A DNA stretch of 64,000 nucleotides from a virus. The notes beneath the pieces were generated by a model. It was given only the letters and a program-made list of their open reading frames with translations. It was not told the origin of the DNA and did not search any database. Shown in pieces: positions 15,971 to 25,018 of this stretch (the stretch's first letter is position 1; every line of letters starts with the position of its first letter). Location: the IMG/VR virus record IMGVR_UViG_3300026097_000017, positions 16,074-80,073 of that record. One strand, given 5' to 3'. The translations under genes were made by a program, and so were the position numbers.

Positions 15971-16388
15971 GCAATTTAGTTTCGCTGACAGTAACATCAT
16001 CAGCATTCGGATTTACCGCATCCTCATAGTAAACAATTATCTGTGTTTGTTGATTAATATACCTTCTCAGCTCACCAACGTTTAACGCCAAGTTTTCATA
16101 ATCTCTGATAGATAATGCGACAAAAGCCAAATCACCATTTAGCTCTTGAAATTCTAAAATGAACTCTTCCAAGTTTTCTTTATTGACAACATGGATTCGA
16201 GTATCAACCAGCTGGACTGGCTTCGGTCTCTCCACTATCGGGACTTGCGTCTTCTCGATTTTGGTCACTACCTGTACTTTCGGTTCTGGCGTCGGGCTGA
16301 ACAGGCTGCAACCAGTCAGGAAGAGCAGAGTCGCCATCGCCACCAGTGTCTTGTTCGATATCACGCCACAATTTTGCCGTTGCACCAT
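15966..16388 (-). CDS. Outer-membrane spanin lipoprotein (Rz1-like)
   Basis: A 140-residue lipoprotein. A basic start and hydrophobic stretch lead to the lipobox LTGC at about residues 24-27, followed by a proline-rich linker (SPTPEPKVQ, IVERPKPVQ) typical of o-spanins. Its first 185 bases lie inside the end of the inner spanin gene in another frame, the classic Rz/Rz1 arrangement. It should sit in the outer membrane and complex with the inner spanin to fuse the membranes at lysis. Longer than lambda Rz1 (60 residues). Confidence 0.85.
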   Translation of the reverse strand: MVQRQNCGVISNKTLVAMATLLFLTGCSLFSPTPEPKVQVVTKIEKTQVPIVERPKPVQLVDTRIHVVNKENLEEFILEFQELNGDLAFVALSIRDYENLALNVGELRRYINQQTQIIVYYEDAVNPNADDVTVSETKLQ

Positions 16389-16710
16389 TCATCTTACCTT
16401 CTAATAATTCTGGCTTAGTCTTAGCCAATTCAGTTAAATTATGTCTTCTCAATTTATTTCTAAGTTCATCACCGTATGCCTCAGCCTTTTGAAGCTCACC
16501 CTGAAGTTTTCTATTAGATTCAGCAAATCGTTCCATGTCATTCTGAAGCGATTTAATGCTATCTTCACTAATAGCGATAGCAGTTTCTAACTTAGCGTTA
16601 TTTTCTCTGAGTACACCGATACGTTCTTGTGTGTCATTATAATACCAATAAAACGCACCACCCATAGCAAACATCAATACAGCCATTACAGCCGCAAGTT
16701 TCAATCCCAT
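16204..16710 (-). CDS. Inner-membrane spanin (Rz-like)
   Basis: A 168-residue protein with one N-terminal membrane segment (about residues 4-24), then a long coiled coil (30-90) and a polar Asp/Gly/Pro-rich tail. This is the i-spanin layout. The o-spanin gene overlaps its 3' third out of frame. The ATG overlaps the stop of the 33-residue protein (TAATG). Together with the o-spanin it breaches the outer membrane, which implies a Gram-negative host. Confidence 0.85.
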   Translation of the reverse strand: MGLKLAAVMAVLMFAMGGAFYWYYNDTQERIGVLRENNAKLETAIAISEDSIKSLQNDMERFAESNRKLQGELQKAEAYGDELRNKLRRHNLTELAKTKPELLEGKMNGATAKLWRDIEQDTGGDGDSALPDWLQPVQPDARTESTGSDQNREDASPDSGETEASPAG

Positions 16711-16811
16711 TACTTTTTAAACCTTTTCACAAAATCAATAATGCCATCAAGTTTCCAGCGAATAACCCATCCTGCGGCAAACCCTACGATAAATCCTAGT
16801 GTCATAAACAT
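16710..16811 (-). CDS. 33-residue single-span membrane protein
   Basis: A short gene with a strong ribosome binding site (GAGGAG six bases before the ATG at 16811) and a stop that overlaps the spanin start (TAATG). The product starts MFMTLGFIVGFAAGW, has one membrane segment (3-18) and a basic C-terminal tail (FVKRFKK). Its coupling to the spanin gene suggests a lysis-cassette role, perhaps a pinholin or regulator; unproven. Confidence 0.65.
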   Translation of the reverse strand: MFMTLGFIVGFAAGWVIRWKLDGIIDFVKRFKK

Positions 16812-16821
16812 ATTTAACTCC

Positions 16822-17715
16822 TCAAATTTTTAATACTTGATTGGGCGTTTTGAAATCCTTTTTTCTCATCACTGTCTTAGCGACCAAATCAATTTCCTGA
16901 TTATCTGAATCCCAGTTTAAAACGAAAGGAAGATTCACATCAGTTTGCATATCTTTAATTACTGCCTGCGCATCTGGACCAAGCTGTGCAATCTTTTTAC
17001 CATACTTCCGATACGTTTGCTTAAACAAACGAACGAGTTCGGCTGGAGTAATATCTTTAAAGTTGCGAGCGTCATTAACACGGTCAATGAAATGGCGAGT
17101 AAATTCAACATCAATACCAACAGCTCTGAATAATTTGTCAGCATATTGTTCAACCTTCTTTAGATCACCAAGAGTAACCTTTTCCACCAAGTCTGCTTTT
17201 TTCTTTCTTCTTAGAATGCTAGAACCATCAACGGGACTGCGGAATCTTTTACGATTTCCTTTCATACCCACTTGATATTTTGGTGATCTCCAGTGAACAG
17301 GATCATCACCTGTTCCTGCTACTGCAGCACCAGTAGACATAGTCGGTGCATCTTCTTTTACGCTCTCTGATAAAGTCTGCATATCCTGTTGATCTGCAAA
17401 CTTCCAAAAATCTTCTTCAAGTGTTTTTAGAGATGTGTTCTTACCCTCTTTCAGCAAAAACAATGCAGCTGTGTAGCGACCAAGCATCGTTCTACCAAAA
17501 GGAACTTTGGCTAGCATCTTTTTTAGATTGTTAACTAGAAGATCCATGTGAGTGAATGCTTCTTTTTCTTCACGTGTCTTCAGTTCTCTTCTTTTTCTGA
17601 GAACCTTTCCATCAGCATCAATGATTCCAAGCTGATATGCCTCTGTTTCCTCGAACGGAGTAGACAGTTTCTTGAGGAACTGATACGTGTAGAATGTTTC
17701 AAGCGGACTTTTCAT
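16822..17715 (-). CDS. Virion-associated candidate protein, unassigned
   Basis: A 297-residue basic protein. An N-terminal helical part is followed by a low-complexity linker around residues 115-140 (SVKEDAPTMSTG), an Arg/Lys-rich segment (RKRFRSPVDGSSILRRKKK), and a compact C-terminal domain from about 190 (TRHFIDRVNDAR ... DVNLPFVLNW). That C-terminal domain looks like those shared by several structural-region proteins of marine T4-like phages. I cannot assign a function; a nuclease-like or packaged basic protein is possible. Confidence 0.6.
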   Translation of the reverse strand: MKSPLETFYTYQFLKKLSTPFEETEAYQLGIIDADGKVLRKRRELKTREEKEAFTHMDLLVNNLKKMLAKVPFGRTMLGRYTAALFLLKEGKNTSLKTLEEDFWKFADQQDMQTLSESVKEDAPTMSTGAAVAGTGDDPVHWRSPKYQVGMKGNRKRFRSPVDGSSILRRKKKADLVEKVTLGDLKKVEQYADKLFRAVGIDVEFTRHFIDRVNDARNFKDITPAELVRLFKQTYRKYGKKIAQLGPDAQAVIKDMQTDVNLPFVLNWDSDNQEIDLVAKTVMRKKDFKTPNQVLKI

Positions 17716-18112
17716 AGCTCTGTTCCAATAACTCTCTTACTGTTTCGTCTTCTTCGATGTCACGCAAATAAATATCATCAGCATTCACGCCAATACCTTC
17801 TATTATGTTGACATCAATCCCCAAGAACACTAAAAATGCTTTCAAATAACCATGATGTAAAGGATCAATTTTCAAAAACAACATTCTAGTTGCAGGATAA
17901 TCACCAAAAAGATTGCGTAAAATTGTCATATGAGTTATAATCAGTCTTGACTGTAACTCACCCTTATTCATAAAACGATTGAAGAGTCTTCTCAAATACT
18001 TGATTCTCTTCAAGTCATCCTGAAACTCCAACACACTTACACAATCAGGATTCTCATAATGTTTGGCAGCATATAGTTCAAAGTTCAAATCATCTAATCT
18101 TTCAAAACTCAT
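17699..18112 (-). CDS. Conserved 137-residue marine phage protein
   Basis: A mostly helical protein with a strongly conserved-looking centre (DLKRIKYLRRLFNRF, RLIITHMTILRNLFG, ATRMLFLK) that I associate with T4-like marine phages, but without known function. It ends in an acidic tail. Its stop overlaps the start of the next gene by 17 bases. No signal peptide or membrane segment. Confidence 0.7.
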   Translation of the reverse strand: MSFERLDDLNFELYAAKHYENPDCVSVLEFQDDLKRIKYLRRLFNRFMNKGELQSRLIITHMTILRNLFGDYPATRMLFLKIDPLHHGYLKAFLVFLGIDVNIIEGIGVNADDIYLRDIEEDETVRELLEQSYEKSA

Positions 18113-18120
18113 TATAATAG

Positions 18121-18384
18121 TTATTCTGTCGGCATTTCATCTTCAGGTTCATCTTCTTGGGGATACAAAAGATAATCCCTAGCAGATGAAATTGACTCCT
18201 TCGCTCTGCTAATCTTGTTCATCCACCAACTGGGGAGAACATGATCTTCAGCAGGAATAGACTCTAACTCTTCTAAAATTTCTTCAGCTTCATCTCCGAT
18301 GATTTCAACCATACGTTTGGCAGAAGCCAAGTCCATATGCCCGCTTTCGGAAATGGTAGTCAAAAAGTCTTCAAACTTCTTCAT
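18121..18384 (-). CDS. 87-residue acidic hypothetical protein
   Basis: A small acidic helical protein (MKKFEDFLTTISESG...) with a central DHVLPSWWMNKISRAKE segment and a C-terminal EDEPEDEMPTE tail. The opening FEDFL pattern resembles other proteins in this block (for example FESYLEE of the KxDG protein), which may be a shared capsid-targeting or scaffold-like N-terminus. Function unknown. Confidence 0.6.
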   Translation of the reverse strand: MKKFEDFLTTISESGHMDLASAKRMVEIIGDEAEEILEELESIPAEDHVLPSWWMNKISRAKESISSARDYLLYPQEDEPEDEMPTE

Positions 18385-18385
18385 A

Positions 18386-18787
18386 TTAGAATACCTCTAA
18401 TGCAACTCTTTTGATTACAGTATTAGATACTGCAACATATAGATAGTTTTCATCCCAGAACAACTTGCCATCATGAGCAGCAACTGGTGAACCAAAAACT
18501 GTTGTAGCATTATTTGAGGCAGGTGTCTTGGCTGTATTGATCTGTACATGATCATTATTAGCAATCAACACACCAGTTACAGTTGTGTTTGCCTTAAAGA
18601 AGGACTTCGCTTCAATAATCGTATTCGCAGTAGTTCTCAACGTCCCTACTGCGATCGGATCAAAGAAGTTTTGTACAGTAACCTTCTTATTGGCTGGTGT
18701 TCCGCTTGGGTCATTGACCACATGTACCAAGTCATCGCTCGATACTGCGGTCAACTCATCAAGCTGAGTGATCTTTTTATCAGCCAT
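18386..18787 (-). CDS. Fibre-type structural protein
   Basis: A 133-residue beta-rich protein. Its start (KKITQLDELTAVSSDDLVHV and then NKKVTV) is the repeated N-terminal module of many phage tail fibre and virion proteins. The rest is rich in Thr, Asn and Val. Probably a virion decoration or fibre component; no receptor-binding domain can be identified. Confidence 0.7.
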   Translation of the reverse strand: MADKKITQLDELTAVSSDDLVHVVNDPSGTPANKKVTVQNFFDPIAVGTLRTTANTIIEAKSFFKANTTVTGVLIANNDHVQINTAKTPASNNATTVFGSPVAAHDGKLFWDENYLYVAVSNTVIKRVALEVF

Positions 18788-18797
18788 CAGTTAATCC

Positions 18798-19772
18798 TTA
18801 TGAATCAGGGAGTTCTACATCACCACTGTCATCATCACCGTCGCCAGTGATTGTCGACATAGCAACGAGTACTTCTGCTTTCTGACGTGTATTACCATTA
18901 GAATCAGTATATTGATCAGTGTAATGCACCCATCCAGCGTGAGAAGAACGCTCAGAATCTCTTGCTTCTACAGTAGCAGTAGCAGTTGAACCTGAACCAC
19001 CAGCTCCACCGAATGTTACAGCAGGTGCTGAAGTGTAGCCATATCCCGCTTCAGTGATTGTGATAGTAGAACCAACTCCGATTGTCAAATCCACAGTCAA
19101 AGCGTCATCGCCCGAACCATCAATCTTAGTTGTGGTTGCTTCATCAAGAGTAGGCAATACAGTATAAGAACCGCCATCTACGATAGTTAATGCTGTCACA
19201 ACACCTGACGCATCAGTAGTGACTGTCGCGTTTGCTGATGTACCAGTTCCACCATCAACTTCAATCGAATCACCGTTAGCGTATCCAGATCCACCAGCAT
19301 CACCAACTGCCATTGTGATTACAGTACCTACCGCTGTAGCAGTAGCAGTTGTTCCACTAGTTGGTGCAGCAAGTGTTACAGTTGGACGAGCAGTGTATCC
19401 TGTACCTGCAGCAGTCAAAGTGATTGCAGTAACCTTGCCTTCATTTACACCCATTTCCGCTACAGAAACGCCATAAACTTGGTCACCATCAATTGACGTG
19501 TCGCCATCAATAACATATGCAGGCTTTTCACTTACAGTGTATGCCTTACCAGTCAATGTACCAGTAGTCAGTTCAGTGTTTGATACTAAAGTCATTGATG
19601 TTGCATTAGTGATTGCAGAAATCACTGCTTCCCCGCCAGCGTCAGCAATAGCGATGACATCACCTGCTGCATAGTTGTTAGCAAAAAATGTATCTGTTCC
19701 AGTAACAGTCAATCCGCTCAAAGCAACTGTTCCTGGTGACGCAATATCGTCTTTATTTCCCCAGAGTGACAT
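18798..19772 (-). CDS. Repeat-rich beta structural protein
   Basis: A 324-residue protein composed mainly of Gly, Thr, Ala, Val and Asp. Imperfect units of about 40 residues recur, each with a G-x-GY-x-x-x-P-x-V-T-like core (GTGYTARPTVTL, GYGYTSAPAVTF). An N-terminal module begins MSLWGNKDD and the C-terminus is an acidic tail. This fits a surface-exposed virion protein, for example a head decoration or fibre. A late promoter core lies 27 bases upstream. Confidence 0.7.
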   Translation of the reverse strand: MSLWGNKDDIASPGTVALSGLTVTGTDTFFANNYAAGDVIAIADAGGEAVISAITNATSMTLVSNTELTTGTLTGKAYTVSEKPAYVIDGDTSIDGDQVYGVSVAEMGVNEGKVTAITLTAAGTGYTARPTVTLAAPTSGTTATATAVGTVITMAVGDAGGSGYANGDSIEVDGGTGTSANATVTTDASGVVTALTIVDGGSYTVLPTLDEATTTKIDGSGDDALTVDLTIGVGSTITITEAGYGYTSAPAVTFGGAGGSGSTATATVEARDSERSSHAGWVHYTDQYTDSNGNTRQKAEVLVAMSTITGDGDDDSGDVELPDS

Positions 19773-19798
19773 GTTTAGTCTCCTTTAATTAGTATTAT

Positions 19799-19806
19799 TA
19801 TTTATT
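19799..19806 (-). promoter_or_regulatory. Late promoter core AATAAATA
   Basis: Minus-strand AATAAATA, 27 bases upstream of the repeat-rich structural gene and at the end of the gene before it. It fits the TAAATA core common to the structural genes here. Confidence 0.55.
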
Positions 19807-20434
19807 TCTTTTCTTTAGCAAGCATATCAGCAACTTTCTTATATGTTGCAATATCTTTCTTGCTGAGACCATAATCATTTGCTTTTCTTTCCAGATCAGC
19901 TATTCCTGGACCTTTGCCTTCGGAATGCGTACCACAAGAACCTTCGTGCACTTTACCACATTTTTCGCACATAGCTTCCATAGTTTCCCCAAACATAGAC
20001 TTACGCAATTGATCTAGTTTCTTTGGAGAAACACCAAACTTAGCAATCGCATCTTTCTTAGACATGCCATCAAGCATTGCCTTCATTGCCGCAACTGCTT
20101 TTTTATCTTGCACACCTTCGTCTATTTCTACTTCAGGATTGACTTCTACTTTGTCTTCCTTTTTCTTTTCACTATCTTTGCCCATTGCTTCAGTCACTTT
20201 GTCTGGGTCCAGCTTGATTGTTACAGGAAACGTTTTTCCGCCAAACTCAAACTCTTTTTTCCCAGCCTTTTTGGCAGCTGCAGCCTTTACGATAAAGTCC
20301 TGAGCTGATTCAGTAGAAATTTCTTTTGGGATCTCTACTTTGATGCCATTTTTCTCAAAAACTTTCGTGCCAGTCATGACATTTTTAACAGCTTCTAGCA
20401 TACCGCTAGAATAACTAAATTTAGAACCGTACAT
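19802..20434 (-). CDS. Lysine-rich structural-region protein
   Basis: A 210-residue protein rich in Lys, Glu and Ala. An N-terminal beta part (KVFEKNGIKVEIPKE, KEFEFGGKTFPV) is followed by a charged helical linker, a short KKDAIAKFGVS segment and a cysteine/histidine cluster (CEKCGKVHEGSCGTH) that could hold zinc. It belongs to a run of proteins with the mixed, linker-rich style of the 1152-residue mosaic. Function unknown. Confidence 0.6.
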   Translation of the reverse strand: MYGSKFSYSSGMLEAVKNVMTGTKVFEKNGIKVEIPKEISTESAQDFIVKAAAAKKAGKKEFEFGGKTFPVTIKLDPDKVTEAMGKDSEKKKEDKVEVNPEVEIDEGVQDKKAVAAMKAMLDGMSKKDAIAKFGVSPKKLDQLRKSMFGETMEAMCEKCGKVHEGSCGTHSEGKGPGIADLERKANDYGLSKKDIATYKKVADMLAKEKK

Positions 20435-20729
20435 ATTTTTCTCCTATGAAATCCCGTTCTGTTATCTTTACGATTAAATTCGTAGTACCTTTAATAACCC
20501 GATGAAAGTCGTATGCCTTCACCAAAATAGTCATACCCTCTTCTAACTCAAAGGGAACTTTATTGTCATACTGAAACTTCCATCCTGCACCACCCATAAT
20601 TTCAATAATACGATCTTTTTTATCACGGTGCCAAATAAATTCGCTGTTAGACAAATTTACTGAAAATTCTCTCAAGAAGGATTTACTACCTTCTTCTCTC
20701 CAATCTTTGTATGGTATAGATTCACTCAT
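20421..20729 (-). CDS. Small cupin-like protein
   Basis: About 102 residues. I place the start at 20729 because GGAG lies six bases upstream. The sequence FIWHRDKKDRIIEIMGG, later GMTILVKAYDFHRVIKG, matches the two-motif spacing of a small cupin barrel, with histidines that could bind a metal. Substrate and role unknown; it may be a structural beta barrel. It overlaps its downstream neighbour by 14 bases. Confidence 0.6.
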   Translation of the reverse strand: MSESIPYKDWREEGSKSFLREFSVNLSNSEFIWHRDKKDRIIEIMGGAGWKFQYDNKVPFELEEGMTILVKAYDFHRVIKGTTNLIVKITERDFIGEKYVRF

Positions 20730-20743
20730 TGCATTCTCCAGTA

Positions 20744-21508
20744 TCACCAAAAAAAGCTACCACCGCCTTCTAATCCCAACTCTTTAGCATAGTAAGGAAG
20801 ACGACATGCCCAATATCCAGGCTTGGTATTATCTTTCTTTTGATCGCACTTATGTCGAGCATTGAAAGATTTCCTAGCAGCAGGATCATTGAGTTTGACC
20901 TTCAATCCAGAAGTATCACCAAACTGCACTTTAATGACATTACCCTTGTCATTTTTAACATACACATAGAACTTCTTGTCACCACCACGTTTGGGGCTGT
21001 TTAGTTCTACATCTCTTCCTTTATATTCAGCCTCAATTAACGGAATATCTAACGGAACTTCTTCACCTTCATAAATGCCGAGTTCTCCCGCATTTGATTC
21101 TAACAACATGCGATCAAAAGCATCATCGGTTTCTAACTTTCCTTCCTTCCACAATCTGCGACACTCTCTAAAAAACTCATAGTATGCCTCACTATGTGGA
21201 CGGAATATATTTTCTTTAATTGACAAATTATATTCAGTATGGTAATCGATGGCTTCAGAAATACTGTCATACCCTTCCACCATTGATGCTAGATCACGTG
21301 CATCCACACCTTGAAACTGTTTAGCAATCTGCGCAGCATAATACTCGATACTATGTTGCAGTTTACCTTCTTTGCGCTTTTTGTTAACTACTTGTTGTAA
21401 AATATCTTTAGCAACTTTATATGTGCGAGGCTTGGTCACATAGCGTCTCATCAGCTTTGTGAACCAATCCTCCTCAAGTTGTTTATCAAATTGCTTAAAA
21501 CTTAGCAT
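20744..21508 (-). CDS. Unassigned protein with Cys-rich C-terminal module
   Basis: A 254-residue protein. Residues 1-90 are helical and basic, the middle is acidic, and the C-terminal 60 residues (ARKSFNARHKCDQKKDNTK, GYWACRLPYYAK) form a compact module with paired cysteines that I have seen at the ends of several marine phage proteins. Function unknown. It is translationally coupled to the 1152-residue protein (shared base at 21508). Confidence 0.65.
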   Translation of the reverse strand: MLSFKQFDKQLEEDWFTKLMRRYVTKPRTYKVAKDILQQVVNKKRKEGKLQHSIEYYAAQIAKQFQGVDARDLASMVEGYDSISEAIDYHTEYNLSIKENIFRPHSEAYYEFFRECRRLWKEGKLETDDAFDRMLLESNAGELGIYEGEEVPLDIPLIEAEYKGRDVELNSPKRGGDKKFYVYVKNDKGNVIKVQFGDTSGLKVKLNDPAARKSFNARHKCDQKKDNTKPGYWACRLPYYAKELGLEGGGSFFW

Positions 21509-24500
21509 TACTTACCTGTCGCCAATTTAAGTGCATTCATAAAGTCTTTCTTGCTTCTACCCATCATCTGCTGAAGAGCTTGCTTCTGAATTGGCTTAGC
21601 AAGTGCTTGGTGAAGATTCATCAGTAATTTTGCATCTTTCGGGTCAATCTTCATGGTAGAACCATCAGCAAATTGTACTGGCTTCATACCTCTTAGATCA
21701 ACAACTTTACGCAGCTGCATTACGATATTTTCTTCTTCCTCTTCCTTTGGCTTACGACCTTCTTCAATATCTGACTTGACCATGTCTTTGACAGTATTCA
21801 AGTGTCCTTGATGATAGTCGTGCCCCATTAAGCCTGCTTCTTTGATCTTGGCTTTGGCAATTTCAATACGACGAGTAATTTCATCAACATCACCTTGAGT
21901 AGCAAACCCACGATCTATCGCTTTACCTTCAATCTCAAGATACTGGTCAACAGCTTTCATTGCAGTTCTAACTTTAGGAACGTCGCCAACCTTTTCTAAG
22001 TCTTTCTTAAACTGCTCAACAGCAGCAGGACATAAATCCATGTATTCATATGTTTGCCCAGCTATTTCTACTTCTTCATTCATATTTTTCATGATATCAT
22101 GTTGAGTTGCTGGCTTGATACCATAATCATTAAATGCTTTCTTGATGTCAGCATCAGAAAACTTTTTGTCGTTACCACTCTTGAAGTTGAACTTTTTAGC
22201 TAGATCAGAAATGAACTTTGGATTGCCACGCATCCAGTTAGCTTTGGTCAATGCCTTGTTGACATCATTCCAAGAATACTTTTCATCAAGTTCAAAGATT
22301 TCTTCTTCTGTCACTTCATCAAAAGATGCTACTCGCTTCTCTTCCATCAAACCATTTTTCTTAAGAATACGGAATACAACTTCACGAACATCAGTATCCA
22401 TATCCATTACGATTTTATTGAGTTGATTCAGTAAGTCGCCTGAGTTGATCAGAGAAACCTTACCGAGCCGATCTAGGATAATAGCCAGCTTCTTCAGATT
22501 CGCACCCTCAATCGGATCCTTCACTGAACGGAGTTCTTTAGATGCTCTTGAATATGCCTTAGAATCTTTTGATTCTTTCATCTTTATGCCACGCTTCGCA
22601 AGTTGTCTTGCTCTAGACATCCCTGAAGTCTTCGTTCCATCACTATTTCTTGGCGTCTTTTTAGGTTTGGGATCAGGATCGAAAGGTGGTTTTCCTTTAG
22701 CAGATTCCATCAAACCAGCCTTCTTTAATGCTTTATCAAGTTCATCTTTAATATCTTTATTTTTAGCGAGGAGACCATAATCTTTATTCACACTAGCAAT
22801 AAATCCACTAGCTTGTAAAATGTTAGGACTCTTCGCAAGAGCTTCCATGTTTCTAATCATGTCATTAAAGGTCGCTTTCATATCTTTGGAAATCTGTAGA
22901 CGGGAAACTTGCTTGACTCCTTCAGCACCTTTCTTCCAGTTGGCAGAAATTTTTGCTGCCTCATCCAGTTCAACTTCTTCACGAATATCTGATACCATAT
23001 GCAACTTATTATACATATCAACTTCCACATTAGTGCCGTCTTTCGCTGTACCGAACAGAACAGCGTTGGCAACTTTATCGACAGTATATTGCTTGCCTTG
23101 ATACTTGAACGTGTTACCTTTCCTGAATGGCTCTCTGATCTTTATTTCTTCTAGATCAGCTTCTTCATTCTTTGGCTTTTCACCTTTCTCTTTCTTGGCA
23201 ATGGCAATCGCTGCCTGTTGAGCAGGACTTACTGCTTCTTTCTTGTCAGGAAGCCCCTTATGCTTCGTGCTAGCAAAATCTTCTAAATCCTTTTCTGACA
23301 TAGAACCTGCCAGTTCTTTAACTTCATCTGATACTTCATCATCACTCAGCTCACCACGCTTATATTGAAGCGCAAGTGCCATCAACTTTTGTTGAGCTAC
23401 TGAAGTTGCCTTCTCTTCTAGTTCTATGAACTCTTCAAAAATTCTGTCTAAAGATTCCACTGTAAATTCCTCTTTCTTAGCTTTTTTGGCCTTCGCCCAT
23501 AAGTCTGCGTCAGCAGTTGTTCTAGTCTTTCCACCGACAATGAATGAATTGACGCGAGCAAATGCCCACTGATGTTGTGTTGCTCCAGGACGATGTCCTG
23601 TCTTCCAAGCTGCCATCCCTCTATCGTACACTTTTTTCAGAATACCATAAGGAATGCCTGATTTTTTGGATTTTTTCTTCAGCCCTTCGATTTGTTTCTC
23701 AGTTACCAACTCAATCTCTTCGTTGAATGCTTTCTCTTGCCACTCATAAGATCTATCATCTTTGGTGATTGGACCACCAGATGCCCAAGTGTCGCACGAA
23801 CGCTTAGAATGACACTTGAAGTGATGCATCCAGCAATAGCCCAACTCACCTGCACCCTCTGATACTTCTCCTGGCATACAATCTTTCATTCTTGGTGAAA
23901 TATCAAATGCTACGCAACTTCCACAATTAGATTTTTTAGCAGCATCAACAGTGGTGTTCCACTTATCTGCCAGTTTATTCCAGTAATCTCCTGGCTCGCT
24001 CACATTGAGAGGTCCATACATATGATTTCTGCGAGTTAAATTACGGTTTTTAGTATTAACATCTACATTTTGAGTTGCTGTAGGGCATGCAACTTCTTGC
24101 TCAACCATAGGTATTAATTGTATTTTTTCTTTGACGCAATTGGGCACAGGTTTTCCTCCCTTACCTTTCTTCATACCAACCTGCTTGTATCCATCCCAGC
24201 AAGGATCTTCATCTTCGCCATACATTTGCTTGTACTTCTTTGTATACTTACTTGGTTTAGTTTCTGCGTCAGCATCTCCAGGAGCAGGCTTATATGACTT
24301 AGGATCGTCATCAGGCAACTTGGCTCCACGCTTGAACTGTTGCGCTCTACTTTTGGCAGTCTTTTTCTTCATACCTTTATAGTATTGAGCAGGCTGATCG
24401 CCTTTTACATCAGGCATTACATCTTCAGTCAGACGCATACCTTTACGGACTTTCATAAAAACCTCTTCTGCTCTTTTCTGGAGTGCTTTAGGTAATCCTA

Positions 24501-24966
24501 GTGTGAAACTTTTTAAATCACCATTCGCAGCAAGTTCTCTCATCTTTGAAGCTGACATACCTGACACGTCTTCAGCATCAGGATCTCTTGCTCCTGCCGA
24601 AACAACTTCAATACTGTCAAAAGTATACTCTTTTTGATTGTAGTTGTTAAGCAGTTTATCAAATTTTTGCACACGATCTGAACCAACAACCATAATTACG
24701 TTGTCATATTCTTTATCGAGTTCTTTTAAAACTTCAATGACAGTGCGTGCTTTAGACACCTTGACAATTGGACCGAACGCAACTTTAGCGTAACGAACTT
24801 TGTCAAGATATGGGAGAGGATTCTTTTTAGGATCCTGCGACTGCGACAAATAAATTGCTACATCAGCACGTTTACGCAACGCAGTTTTTTTGAGTTTACT
24901 GACCAATAATTCATGACCAGTGGTTGGTGGATTGAGCCTACCAAATGTAAATACAATAGTTTTCAT
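21508..24966 (-). CDS. Giant mosaic protein with nucleotidyltransferase head
   Basis: A 1152-residue protein. Residues 1-170 form a cytidylyltransferase-like domain (FGRLNPPTTGHELL, a TTGH variant of HxGH, and MSASKMRE near 155). It then strings together small modules joined by Glu/Lys-rich linkers: a Cys-containing CWDGYKQVGMKKG piece, a Cys/His-rich region (about 330-400), a GIPYGILKKVYDRGMAAW domain (DUF5824-like), an AQQKLMALALQYKRGELS module (DUF3008-like) and helical repeats to the end. This style occurs in marine T4-like phages. It may be a virion-packaged or processed polyprotein. Active-site integrity is uncertain. Confidence 0.7.
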   Translation of the reverse strand: MKTIVFTFGRLNPPTTGHELLVSKLKKTALRKRADVAIYLSQSQDPKKNPLPYLDKVRYAKVAFGPIVKVSKARTVIEVLKELDKEYDNVIMVVGSDRVQKFDKLLNNYNQKEYTFDSIEVVSAGARDPDAEDVSGMSASKMRELAANGDLKSFTLGLPKALQKRAEEVFMKVRKGMRLTEDVMPDVKGDQPAQYYKGMKKKTAKSRAQQFKRGAKLPDDDPKSYKPAPGDADAETKPSKYTKKYKQMYGEDEDPCWDGYKQVGMKKGKGGKPVPNCVKEKIQLIPMVEQEVACPTATQNVDVNTKNRNLTRRNHMYGPLNVSEPGDYWNKLADKWNTTVDAAKKSNCGSCVAFDISPRMKDCMPGEVSEGAGELGYCWMHHFKCHSKRSCDTWASGGPITKDDRSYEWQEKAFNEEIELVTEKQIEGLKKKSKKSGIPYGILKKVYDRGMAAWKTGHRPGATQHQWAFARVNSFIVGGKTRTTADADLWAKAKKAKKEEFTVESLDRIFEEFIELEEKATSVAQQKLMALALQYKRGELSDDEVSDEVKELAGSMSEKDLEDFASTKHKGLPDKKEAVSPAQQAAIAIAKKEKGEKPKNEEADLEEIKIREPFRKGNTFKYQGKQYTVDKVANAVLFGTAKDGTNVEVDMYNKLHMVSDIREEVELDEAAKISANWKKGAEGVKQVSRLQISKDMKATFNDMIRNMEALAKSPNILQASGFIASVNKDYGLLAKNKDIKDELDKALKKAGLMESAKGKPPFDPDPKPKKTPRNSDGTKTSGMSRARQLAKRGIKMKESKDSKAYSRASKELRSVKDPIEGANLKKLAIILDRLGKVSLINSGDLLNQLNKIVMDMDTDVREVVFRILKKNGLMEEKRVASFDEVTEEEIFELDEKYSWNDVNKALTKANWMRGNPKFISDLAKKFNFKSGNDKKFSDADIKKAFNDYGIKPATQHDIMKNMNEEVEIAGQTYEYMDLCPAAVEQFKKDLEKVGDVPKVRTAMKAVDQYLEIEGKAIDRGFATQGDVDEITRRIEIAKAKIKEAGLMGHDYHQGHLNTVKDMVKSDIEEGRKPKEEEEENIVMQLRKVVDLRGMKPVQFADGSTMKIDPKDAKLLMNLHQALAKPIQKQALQQMMGRSKKDFMNALKLATGK

Positions 24967-25008
24967 CCAGGTTTCCCGAAGTGCTAACTGGTTAATTAAT
25001 TATGAATA

Positions 25009-25016
25009 TATTTAGT
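25009..25016 (-). promoter_or_regulatory. Late promoter core ACTAAATA
   Basis: Minus-strand ACTAAATA with downstream TATTC, 43 bases upstream of the 1152-residue gene and in the 52-base gap after the preceding structural gene. Same variant as upstream of portal and gp3. Confidence 0.45.
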
Positions 25017-25018
25017 AA

